Assembly: GCA_023700885.1 (NCBI GenBank)
Contig: JAMPYA010000053.1
Span: forward strand, 1-12,316
Length of the DNA stretch: 12,316 nucleotides
Reading direction: 5' to 3'
Origin: Flavobacteriaceae bacterium
GTDB lineage: Bacteria > Bacteroidota > Bacteroidia > Flavobacteriales > Flavobacteriaceae
Numbering within the stretch: the stretch's first letter is position 1; every line of letters starts with the position of its first letter. Made by a program: the position numbers and the translations under genes. Below the pieces are notes generated by a model. The model did not search any database. It was not told where the DNA came from and was given only the letters and a program-made list of their open reading frames with translations. Shown here piece by piece: positions 1 through 6,042 of this stretch.

Positions 1-590
1 GGATATTTTACTAAAACATCTGCTAAAGCTCTATACTCTTTTTCTGTATAAACTGAACCACTTGGATTATTAGGCGAGTTAAAAAATATTAATTTAGTTT
101 TAGGCGTAATTGCTGCTTCTAATTGTTCGGGAGTAATTTTAAAATCAGTCGCTATAGTAGAATAAATAGGATTTGGAATTCCTTCTGCTAACTTTGTAAT
201 AGCCTCATAACTAACCCAAAAAGGAGCAGGTAATAAAACCTCATCACCCGGGTTTACAAGTGCCAAAACTACATTAGCGATAGATTGTTTAGCGCCTGTA
301 GAAACAACAATTTGATTGGGTTGATATGCTAAATTATTGTCTCTTTTGAACTTTCTACAAATCGCTTGTTTCAGTTCTAAATATCCATCTACCGGACTAT
401 ACCAATGGTAATTCTGATTAATTGCGTCTATTGCTGCCTGTTTAATAAAATCGGGAACATTAAAATCTGGTTCTCCTAAACTTAAATTGATGATATCTTT
501 ACCTTGTTCTCTTAACTCGCGAGCTCTTGCAGACATAGCAAGCGTTTCCGAAATTGGTAAATTATTAATTCTATCTGATGTATTTTTCAT
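1..590 (-). CDS. aspC: Aspartate/aromatic aminotransferase, PLP-dependent class I (5' part only, runs off the left edge)
   Basis: Cytosolic aminotransferase that moves an amino group between an amino acid (probably aspartate) and a 2-oxo acid using pyridoxal phosphate. The first 196 residues are in the window and start at an ATG (588-590). Visible fold-type I motifs are SLGEPDF (residues 37-43), which contacts substrate in AspC-like enzymes; the YSPVDGY stretch (64-70); STGAKQS (97-103), the PLP phosphate-binding turn; PFW (123-125), whose Trp stacks on the PLP ring; and NSPNNPSG (171-178), whose Asn175 contacts the PLP O3'. The Schiff-base lysine lies beyond the window edge, so catalytic completeness cannot be checked. 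It is divergent from rsmG and has its own -7 box at 647-654. The subgroup looks like the Bacteroidota/Thermus-type AspC (I-gamma). Exact substrate (aspartate, aromatic or prephenate) cannot be settled from half a protein. Confidence 0.9.
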   Translation of the reverse strand, partial: MKNTSDRINNLPISETLAMSARARELREQGKDIINLSLGEPDFNVPDFIKQAAIDAINQNYHWYSPVDGYLELKQAICRKFKRDNNLAYQPNQIVVSTGAKQSIANVVLALVNPGDEVLLPAPFWVSYEAITKLAEGIPNPIYSTIATDFKITPEQLEAAITPKTKLIFFNSPNNPSGSVYTEKEYRALADVLVKY

Positions 591-646
591 TGAATCGTAT
601 ATATTTTTTTAACCTTTTAAGAGTTAAAATTTTTAAAATGATGGCA

Positions 647-654
647 CAAAATTA
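647..654 (-). promoter_or_regulatory. Bacteroidota-type -7 box (TAATTTTG) for the aminotransferase gene
   Basis: Read on the minus strand this is TAATTTTG, a full match to the TAnnTTTG -7 element used by the primary sigma factor of Bacteroidota. It lies 56 bases upstream of the aminotransferase ATG, which would leave a leader of about 50 bases. No clear TTTG -33 element is seen at the expected distance, so the call rests on the -7 box and its position. Confidence 0.5.
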
Positions 655-717
655 CACTATATTTTCTTTTACTTATATCCATAAATATTTTTTAATGATA
701 GTTCTTTATAAAGATTG

Positions 718-725
718 TATTTTTG
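718..725 (+). promoter_or_regulatory. Bacteroidota-type -7 box (TATTTTTG) for rsmG
   Basis: TATTTTTG matches TAnnTTTG exactly and sits 18 bases before the rsmG ATG. Transcription would then begin around 730, leaving a short leader. A possible in-frame TTG start for rsmG (723-725) falls inside this box and so cannot be the real start if the promoter is used. The -33 element is not obvious. Confidence 0.5.
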
Positions 726-743
726 CACAATCATTTATATACT

Positions 744-1373
744 ATGGAAATCATCCAAAAATATTTTCCTCATTTAACAAAAACTCAATTAGAACAGTTT
801 GGGCTACTAAAAGAATTGTATCAAACTTGGAATGAACAAATTAATGTAATTTCTAGAAAAGACATTGACGAACTCTATGAAAGACATGTATTACATTCAC
901 TTGGTATTGCTAAAGTTCAAGCTTTTGCGCCTAATTCTAAAATTTTAGATGTGGGTACGGGCGGAGGTTTTCCCGGTATTCCTTTAGCTATTTTATTTCC
1001 CGAAACTCAATTTTATTTGGTCGATTCTATCGGCAAAAAAATAAAAGTAGTAAATGAAGTAGTTACAGCACTAAAATTATCTAATGTAATAGCTGAACAA
1101 AAAAGAGCCGAAGAAGTAAAAGGAGAATTTGATTTTATGGTAAGTAGAGCTGTTACTTCTATGGATGAATTTTCTAAGTGGATAAAAAATAAAGTGGCTA
1201 AAAAACAACTACACGATATAAAAAATGGAATTCTATACTTAAAAGGAGGTGATTTAACTGATGAATTAAAAAACTTCCCTAATTCAACCATTTATAATTT
1301 AGAGCAATACTTTGAAGAGCCGTTTTTTGAAAGTAAAAAAGTGGTACATATCCCACTTAAATATAAACCGTAA
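744..1373 (+). CDS. rsmG: 16S rRNA (guanine-527-N7)-methyltransferase RsmG (GidB)
   Basis: Methylates N7 of G527 in the 530 loop of 16S rRNA with S-adenosylmethionine; loss of the enzyme is known to give low-level streptomycin resistance in several bacteria. It is 209 residues long, normal for the family. The conserved N-terminal segment NVISRKDIDELYERHVLHSL spans residues 34-53. The SAM-binding Rossmann loop KILDVGTGGGFPGIPLA runs from 66 to 82. The LVDSIGKK segment (92-99) ends the second strand, and FMVSRAV (131-137) matches the family motif near the active site. I chose the ATG at 744 (MEIIQKYF) rather than the in-frame TTG at 723, because the TTG overlaps the promoter box and ATG gives the usual family N-terminus. 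The 61-residue gene follows 26 bases downstream and is probably cotranscribed. Confidence 0.96.
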   Translation: MEIIQKYFPHLTKTQLEQFGLLKELYQTWNEQINVISRKDIDELYERHVLHSLGIAKVQAFAPNSKILDVGTGGGFPGIPLAILFPETQFYLVDSIGKKIKVVNEVVTALKLSNVIAEQKRAEEVKGEFDFMVSRAVTSMDEFSKWIKNKVAKKQLHDIKNGILYLKGGDLTDELKNFPNSTIYNLEQYFEEPFFESKKVVHIPLKYKP

Positions 1374-1399
1374 ATACATTAACTATAAATATAAAAAAC

Positions 1400-1585
1400 A
1401 TGGAAACAACAAAAGAATGCTTAGTTTGCAAAAAAACTACCCAAGAAATTCCATTGACATCATTTGAATATATGGATAATTATTTTTATATATGTCCGCA
1501 ACATATCCCCGTTTTAATTCACAGTCCTCATAAACTGATTGACTTATTACCGGGAGCTGAAAACTTCGAAGGTGGGCGCCCTTGA
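1400..1585 (+). CDS. Small conserved-type protein with a CxxC...CxxH putative zinc site, function unknown
   Basis: A 61-residue protein that I do not recognise beyond its likely metal site. Cys7-x2-Cys10 sits near the N-terminus and Cys32-x2-His35 in the middle (CPQH), a spacing that suits one structural zinc ion in a small ribbon or treble-clef-like fold. There is no signal peptide or membrane segment, so it should be cytosolic. The C-terminal part (residues 36-61) holds a short predicted amphipathic stretch and then a Gly-rich end. It starts with ATG 26 bases after the rsmG stop, with no intervening terminator and a shared terminator at 1733-1763, so a two-gene transcript is likely. A role in RNA or ribosome biology would be a guess from the neighbour only. 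Confidence 0.75.
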   Translation: METTKECLVCKKTTQEIPLTSFEYMDNYFYICPQHIPVLIHSPHKLIDLLPGAENFEGGRP

Positions 1586-1593
1586 TATTAGAT

Positions 1594-1688
1594 TTGAGTA
1601 TTGAGTATTTAGAAAATAGAAAGTTTGCTGTTTTCAGTGAACAATTATGCAAATATCTATTTTTTAGTTTTCAGTTGCAGTTTTCAGT
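1594..1688. repeat. Short direct repeats in the spacer after the small zinc-site gene
   Basis: TTGAGTA occurs twice in tandem (1594-1600 and 1601-1607). GTTTTCAGT occurs three times (1630-1638, 1667-1675, 1680-1688), with similar following bases in the first and third copies (GAACA and AAACA). No coding potential is seen here. The pattern looks like degenerate intergenic repeat material of the kind scattered in flavobacterial genomes; that comparison is from memory and is not tested here. Confidence 0.45.
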
Positions 1689-1732
1689 AAACATTAAACC
1701 GATGCTTCAATAATCAGTATTTTAAAAAATCG

Positions 1733-1763
1733 AAAAACCTCAAGAAATCTTGAGGTTTTTTTT
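1733..1763. terminator. Bidirectional hairpin terminator between the rsmG transcript and pruA
   Basis: A perfect 13-base arm (1733-1745) pairs with 1748-1760 around the core CCTCAAG/CTTGAGG. On the plus strand it is followed by a T run (1756-1763), and on the minus strand by T runs of 5 and then 6. It lies between two convergent genes, 10 bases past the pruA stop in the minus direction, so it should stop transcription from both sides. Confidence 0.85.
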
Positions 1764-1772
1764 ATTATTAAA

Positions 1773-3401
1773 TTATTCTCCTAAAAACGGATATCTATAA
1801 TCCGTTGGAGTTACAAAAGTTTCTTTAATTGTTCTGTTAGAAACCCAACGCAACAAATTCCATACAGATCCTGCTTTATCATTGGTTCCAGAACCACGAG
1901 CTCCTCCAAAAGGTTGTTGACCTACAACTGCTCCTGTTGGTTTATCATTGATGTAGAAATTTCCGGCAGCATTTTCTAATTTGTTAGTAGCAATTTCAAT
2001 AACATATCTGTCTCCACTAAAAATAGCACCTGTTAATGCAAATTCACCTGTTTTATCAATTACATCTAAAATTTCTTCCCATTTTTCATCTTCATAAACA
2101 TAAATGGTTAAAATTGGACCAAATAACTCGGTACACATTGTTTCGTAATACGGATTAGTAGTAACAATTACAGTTGGCTCTATAAAATAACCAACAGAAT
2201 CATCATAACCTCCTCCAACAATGATCTCTGCATCTACATCTTTTTTAGCTTGTTCTATATATCCTGATAATTTCTTGAAAGCTCTATTATCAATAACAGC
2301 ATTTATAAAATTTGAAGTATCTTCTGGAGTTCCCATTTTAAAAGATTTTACATCTTTTATAATTCCTGCTTTAATTGCTCCCCATAAACTTTTTGGTAAG
2401 TAAGCACGGGATGCTGCAGAACATTTCTGACCTTGATATTCAAAAGCACCTCTAGAAATAGCGGTAACAACTTCTTGTGGATTTGCTGTTGGATGAGCCC
2501 AAATAAAATCTTTTCCACCAGTTTCACCAACAATTCTTGGATATGATTTATAGTTGTTCATGTTTTTACCGATAGTTTCCCAAAAACTATTGAATACTGG
2601 CGTTGATCCTGTAAAGTGAACTCCGGCAAAATTCGGATTATTTAATACAACATCCGTAATCATTCCTGAATTACCAGTTACTAAATTGATAACTCCATCT
2701 GGTAGTCCAGCAGCTTTAAATAATTCCATTATAACATAAGCTGAATACACTTGTGTAGCAGCAGGTTTCCAAATAACTACATTCCCCATTAAGGCAGGAG
2801 AAGATGGTAAATTCCCAGCAATTGCTGTAAAGTTAAATGGTGTAATTGCATAGACAAAACCTTCTAATGCACGATATTCCATTCTATTCCAAACACCTGG
2901 AGCAGATTGTGGTTGATTGCTGTAAATCTCTGTCATAAACTCTACGTTAAAACGTAAAAAGTCTATTAATTCACAAGCCGAATCTATTTCTGCTTGATAA
3001 ACATTTTTGGATTGTGCAATCATAGTAGCAGCATTTAATCTGTTTCTAAACGGACCTGCTAATAATTCAGCTGCCTTCAAAAAAATGGCTGCACGATGTT
3101 GCCAACTTGTAGCTGCCCATTGTTTTCTTGCTTCTAAAGCATTTTGAACTGCTAATTCGATATGTTCTTTTTCTGCTAAATGATATTGACCAACGGTATG
3201 CTTATGGTCATGTGGCGGATGTATAGAACTCGTATTTCCGGTTCTAATTTCTTTACCTCCAATATAAAAAGGGATATCAATTGTTGAGTGATACATTTTG
3301 CGATAGGTATCTAACAATTCTTTTCTTTCTGCACTATTTGGTGCATATGATTTTACAGGTTCATTAACTGCTTTTGGTACATTATAAAATCCTGAAGCCA
3401 T
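1773..3401 (-). CDS. pruA: L-glutamate gamma-semialdehyde (1-pyrroline-5-carboxylate) dehydrogenase
   Basis: Oxidises glutamate 5-semialdehyde (in equilibrium with P5C) to glutamate with NAD+, the second step of proline breakdown (EC 1.2.1.88); cytosolic. The 542-residue stand-alone enzyme matches the monofunctional P5CDH family, not the fused PutA type. Key aldehyde dehydrogenase residues are present: the PFNF loop (188-191, Asn190 as oxyanion-hole residue), the NAD-binding GNVVIWKPA segment (206-214), FTGST (263-267), GETGGK with general base Glu293, catalytic Cys327 in GQKCSAASRAY, and ELFGP with Glu425. The C-terminal PFGGARGSGTNDKAG (497-511) is typical of P5CDH. The ATG at 3399-3401 (MASGFYNVPKA) is chosen over an upstream TTG at 3446, which overlaps the -7 box. 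No proline dehydrogenase gene is adjacent. A separate promoter and an upstream gap of 114 bases suggest it is transcribed alone. Confidence 0.96.
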   Translation of the reverse strand: MASGFYNVPKAVNEPVKSYAPNSAERKELLDTYRKMYHSTIDIPFYIGGKEIRTGNTSSIHPPHDHKHTVGQYHLAEKEHIELAVQNALEARKQWAATSWQHRAAIFLKAAELLAGPFRNRLNAATMIAQSKNVYQAEIDSACELIDFLRFNVEFMTEIYSNQPQSAPGVWNRMEYRALEGFVYAITPFNFTAIAGNLPSSPALMGNVVIWKPAATQVYSAYVIMELFKAAGLPDGVINLVTGNSGMITDVVLNNPNFAGVHFTGSTPVFNSFWETIGKNMNNYKSYPRIVGETGGKDFIWAHPTANPQEVVTAISRGAFEYQGQKCSAASRAYLPKSLWGAIKAGIIKDVKSFKMGTPEDTSNFINAVIDNRAFKKLSGYIEQAKKDVDAEIIVGGGYDDSVGYFIEPTVIVTTNPYYETMCTELFGPILTIYVYEDEKWEEILDVIDKTGEFALTGAIFSGDRYVIEIATNKLENAAGNFYINDKPTGAVVGQQPFGGARGSGTNDKAGSVWNLLRWVSNRTIKETFVTPTDYRYPFLGE

Positions 3402-3435
3402 TATATTGATGTTTTGATTTTTTAAATATTTGACA

Positions 3436-3443
3436 CAAAAATA
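3436..3443 (-). promoter_or_regulatory. Bacteroidota-type -7 box (TATTTTTG) for pruA
   Basis: On the minus strand the bases read TATTTTTG, a full match to TAnnTTTG, 34 bases before the pruA ATG. The expected start of transcription is near 3430, giving a leader of about 30 bases. The -33 region overlaps the dyad at 3448-3473; a TTTG lies within that dyad, but its 13-base spacing to the -7 box is shorter than usual. Confidence 0.55.
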
Positions 3444-3447
3444 CAAC

Positions 3448-3473
3448 TTTTTAGGGCAAATTACCCTTAAAAA
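3448..3473. repeat. Inverted repeat with GGG-N7-CCC core, next to the pruA -7 box
   Basis: The core at 3454-3466 is GGGCAAATTACCC, a near-perfect 13-base dyad (GGG-N-AA-N-TT-N-CCC), flanked by TTTTTA on one side and TTAAAAA on the other with a one-base offset. It lies between the end of the DUF3667 gene and the pruA promoter, covering the -33 region. It could be an operator for a dimeric regulator of pruA, or a weak hairpin ending the upstream transcript. The lack of a T run after the stem in the minus direction makes a simple terminator less likely. Confidence 0.45.
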
Positions 3474-3515
3474 CTGTATTTAAGTTTGTGTTTGTTGCTA
3501 TAAATAGAAAATCAA

Positions 3516-4577
3516 TTAGTTTGTTGCGAAAGAAAATATTGAAAGAAACACCATATTTATTACGGATAAAACAAAGAAAACAAATACTAACATACTATAT
3601 TTTAAAAATGTTTTCAATCTACTTTGATTATAAAAATATTTCATCGCTTTATATAAATAATACCCAAATGTTAATATGAGAAGTGGAGTTCCGACATTTG
3701 TGTTAAAAACACGATCAAATAAAAAGAAAAATATCAAATACAGAAAAAATACACTTTGGGTGTGAAAAATAAAAATCAAATGTTCCAAATAGGTACATTT
3801 TGTTTTGATGTAGACCAATTTATAAAAAAGCGCAAAAAATGGCAACATCAAAAAAAGTGCTATTGATAATTTTGAGTTGATATCAGTGGCAATTTTTTTT
3901 CGATAACTTTCATCATCCATCAATTTAACTAAATCGCTAGATTTTTTATAAATCAATCTATTATTAAAAGTTGGAGGATAATTTAAACTATCTAAAGCAT
4001 CTTCAACAGATAATTCTTTATGTTGATTATAAAATTTATATGAATTTTCTATCTTTTTTATGAAAGTAAAATTGTTAGACAAACTTAGATTCAAATCTTT
4101 AATAGAATCTATTGGCTTGACTTTTACATTTTCTGCTACCAAAATTGAATCAATTTTCTTTTTACCAACCGAATCCAACGTTAATGAACTATTTATTTCT
4201 GGTGATAATTTAGACGCTGAAACCTCTTCAAAAGAATCAAAAAAACCAAATATTCCTTGTAGTAAAAAAAAGAAAATGGACACATTTATATAAAACCTAA
4301 ACGGATTCATAAAACTCATTCTTTTTCCTTTAGCATATTCTTTAGTTACTTTTCCTGGTTTGGAGATTAATGGTATAATGGTTTTTAAAAAGCGAGAATT
4401 AATAGAATAAAAACTGGTGAAAAATTCACTTAGAAGTTCTGAAATCTGTAGTGTTCTAACATCATTTTTTTGTCCACAATTAGAACAGAAAAGATCATCA
4501 ATTCTCAATGGTTGACCACAATTAAGACATTTAATTCCGCGAAATGATTTATTTTGCTTTAACTCTTTCAAATCCAT
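3516..4577 (-). CDS. DUF3667-family membrane protein with N-terminal zinc ribbon
   Basis: A 353-residue protein of unknown function that I assign to the DUF3667 family from its layout and signature segments. The N-terminus has a zinc ribbon, Cys17-x2-Cys20 and Cys31-x2-Cys34 (CLNCGQPL, FCSNCGQKN). It is followed by the family's typical segment around 58-98 (YSINSRFLKTIIPLISKPGK and then MNPFRFYINVS). A first membrane segment lies at about 94-113. A polar, Lys/Asp/Ser-rich region of about 120 residues (115-235) follows, and then a C-terminal block with about four hydrophobic segments (about 237-256, 264-288, 297-310 and 325-350). The segment YLEHLIFIFHTQS at the second C-terminal helix is also typical. 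It starts 53 bases after the Plug-type gene on the same strand, with no terminator visible between them, so the two are probably cotranscribed. The zinc ribbon should face the cytoplasm. Biochemical role unknown. Confidence 0.85.
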   Translation of the reverse strand: MDLKELKQNKSFRGIKCLNCGQPLRIDDLFCSNCGQKNDVRTLQISELLSEFFTSFYSINSRFLKTIIPLISKPGKVTKEYAKGKRMSFMNPFRFYINVSIFFFLLQGIFGFFDSFEEVSASKLSPEINSSLTLDSVGKKKIDSILVAENVKVKPIDSIKDLNLSLSNNFTFIKKIENSYKFYNQHKELSVEDALDSLNYPPTFNNRLIYKKSSDLVKLMDDESYRKKIATDINSKLSIALFLMLPFFALFYKLVYIKTKCTYLEHLIFIFHTQSVFFLYLIFFFLFDRVFNTNVGTPLLILTFGYYLYKAMKYFYNQSRLKTFLKYSMLVFVFFVLSVINMVFLSIFSFATN

Positions 4578-4630
4578 TTAATATAGATTGCACTTTGTGA
4601 GAATTTTTTAGTAAAATATTTAAAACCCAA

Positions 4631-5881
4631 TTATTGCTTAATTACATCTGAATAAGCACTGCCAATGCCAATAACTTCATCATAACGGGCTCCCATTTTT
4701 CGATAATATACCAGCACCGTATATTCATTTTCAGTCTGGTAAAAAGAACCGTCAATTTCATAATCATTTAGATTATTTTTATGATCTACCGTAACATATT
4801 TATAATTATAAAAACCTTGTTTTAACAAAATTGGCAATTCATACAATCCCGTTCTATTGTTAAATTTCATTTTGTTTACAGCAGCAATTTGCCAATTATT
4901 AAAATTCCCATAAACATAAATATCTTTATCAGTGAACTTATTTTCAGTTTTTAATGAAAAATGAACCCAAGTATAATCTGCATCTATAGAAGCATTTTCT
5001 CCTTCTAAATTTCTTACAACAAAGTTTCCATTTATATCTGGAAAATAAGTATAGGGTAATTTACTCCGCTCTTCATTAGTAAATAAATGAGTGTAAAAAA
5101 TATCAGCTCCTAAATATATATTTCTGATGTTAAGGGATGTATTTCTAATTATTTTATTGTCAAAATTTAAAAATTCATTTCCTCCCCAAAAACTTGTTTC
5201 TTTATCGTATTTATAAACTATTTGGCCGGTTTTAAAATATTGTGGAGGTAAATTTACAATGGTCATATTCCAGTTATGGTTTTGCATTACAACCACTTTA
5301 ATTTCTTGGGATGGATTATTAATTGCCAAATTTGCAAGATTTACAACAAATTGAACGGTTTGCTTTTCTGCAATTGTTTCAATAGATCTTGACCTGTGTA
5401 TTGTAACTCCAACATCTGTTTTGGGATTTACAACAACAAATTTTCTAGAGAACACCACTTCATCATATTCATTTAAAACAGAAATTAAATAGTTTCCACT
5501 CAAAATTATTTGAGTTTTTTCATTTGGAAAACTGATGGTATAATGAGTGTAGTATTGCAAAGTATTAAATGAGTTTTCATAATTTCTAATTCTGTTTTTA
5601 TTAAATCCTATAACATATTCATTTTGTGAAACTTGTGATTTATTCCAATCATAATCAAAATGTTCTATTTTATAATTATAATCTTTTTCATCAGCTTCTA
5701 CATCGTCAAAACTTAAACTGAATGATTCACCAAGCCGAAATATTGGAGCAAATGAATTGGATGAATTAGATTTTAGCATAACCGTTTTAATATGGTCTGC
5801 ATCAATTTGTGAATATATTAACTGGGAACCGATTAGAAAAATTATAAATACTTGAAAAACTAGCTTTTTTAATGTATTCAT
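4631..5881 (-). CDS. Type IX secretion system Plug-type protein (DUF5103)
   Basis: A 416-residue secreted protein. Residues 1-24 form a signal peptide (Lys5-Lys6, then a hydrophobic core, with likely cleavage near IYS/Q25), so it goes to the periplasm. The following beta-rich body (about 28-300) matches the DUF5103 family. One member of that family was found as the 'Plug' that closes the periplasmic end of the SprA translocon channel in Flavobacterium johnsoniae. The C-terminal part (about 303-395) resembles an E-set/CBM48-like immunoglobulin fold, seen in YVYGNFNNW (322-330) and LLKQGFYNYKYV (352-363). There is no type IX C-terminal sorting domain, as expected for a translocon component rather than a cargo protein. 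It is divergent from the nqr operon and is followed by the DUF3667 gene. The family assignment is firm; the exact role in this organism is taken from the family. Confidence 0.87.
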   Translation of the reverse strand: MNTLKKLVFQVFIIFLIGSQLIYSQIDADHIKTVMLKSNSSNSFAPIFRLGESFSLSFDDVEADEKDYNYKIEHFDYDWNKSQVSQNEYVIGFNKNRIRNYENSFNTLQYYTHYTISFPNEKTQIILSGNYLISVLNEYDEVVFSRKFVVVNPKTDVGVTIHRSRSIETIAEKQTVQFVVNLANLAINNPSQEIKVVVMQNHNWNMTIVNLPPQYFKTGQIVYKYDKETSFWGGNEFLNFDNKIIRNTSLNIRNIYLGADIFYTHLFTNEERSKLPYTYFPDINGNFVVRNLEGENASIDADYTWVHFSLKTENKFTDKDIYVYGNFNNWQIAAVNKMKFNNRTGLYELPILLKQGFYNYKYVTVDHKNNLNDYEIDGSFYQTENEYTVLVYYRKMGARYDEVIGIGSAYSDVIKQ

Positions 5882-5901
5882 TTTAGCTTTTTAATTAAAT
5901 G

Positions 5902-5909
5902 TAAAGTTA
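5902..5909 (-). promoter_or_regulatory. Possible -7 box (TAACTTTA) for the Plug-type gene
   Basis: On the minus strand this reads TAACTTTA, one base off the TAnnTTTG consensus, 20 bases before the ATG at 5881. Its position suits a short leader, but the last base differs and no -33 element is clear. Confidence 0.3.
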
Positions 5910-5988
5910 CTAAAAGTTATTTGCATAATTCTGCGCAATTTAGAATGATTATAAATGTAAATATTAACATAAAATAGTGATTATTTCA

Positions 5989-5996
5989 TAAATTTG
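5989..5996 (+). promoter_or_regulatory. Bacteroidota-type -7 box (TAAATTTG) for the nqr operon
   Basis: TAAATTTG is a full match to TAnnTTTG, 46 bases before the nqrA ATG. It predicts a start of transcription near 6002 and a leader of about 40 bases. No other full match lies between the divergent Plug-type gene and nqrA, so it is the best candidate for the promoter of all six nqr genes. The -33 element is not clear (TTAAC near 5964 is a weak candidate). Confidence 0.6.
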
Positions 5997-6042
5997 CGTC
6001 AATTTAAAAAATAGTATTCATTTAATAAATTTTAATTAACAT

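Noticed and set aside
578..835. 85-codon plus-strand open frame across the aminotransferase/rsmG spacer
   Set aside because: It crosses both promoter boxes and the start of rsmG in another frame, has no family features, and is rich in Phe/Tyr/Ile, as expected from AT-rich non-coding DNA.
1013..1291. 92-codon minus-strand open frame inside rsmG
   Set aside because: It is antisense to a well-conserved gene and shows no recognisable motif.
1437..1652. 71-codon minus-strand open frame over the small zinc-site gene
   Set aside because: It overlaps the better-supported CxxC/CxxH gene and the repeat spacer; no motif or promoter box is seen.
1733..1763. Hairpin considered as a small RNA or attachment site
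   Set aside because: Its perfect stem, flanking T runs and place between convergent genes are fully explained by a bidirectional terminator.
3488..3679. 63-codon plus-strand open frame at the 3' end of the DUF3667 gene
   Set aside because: It is antisense to membrane-helix codons and has no recognisable features.
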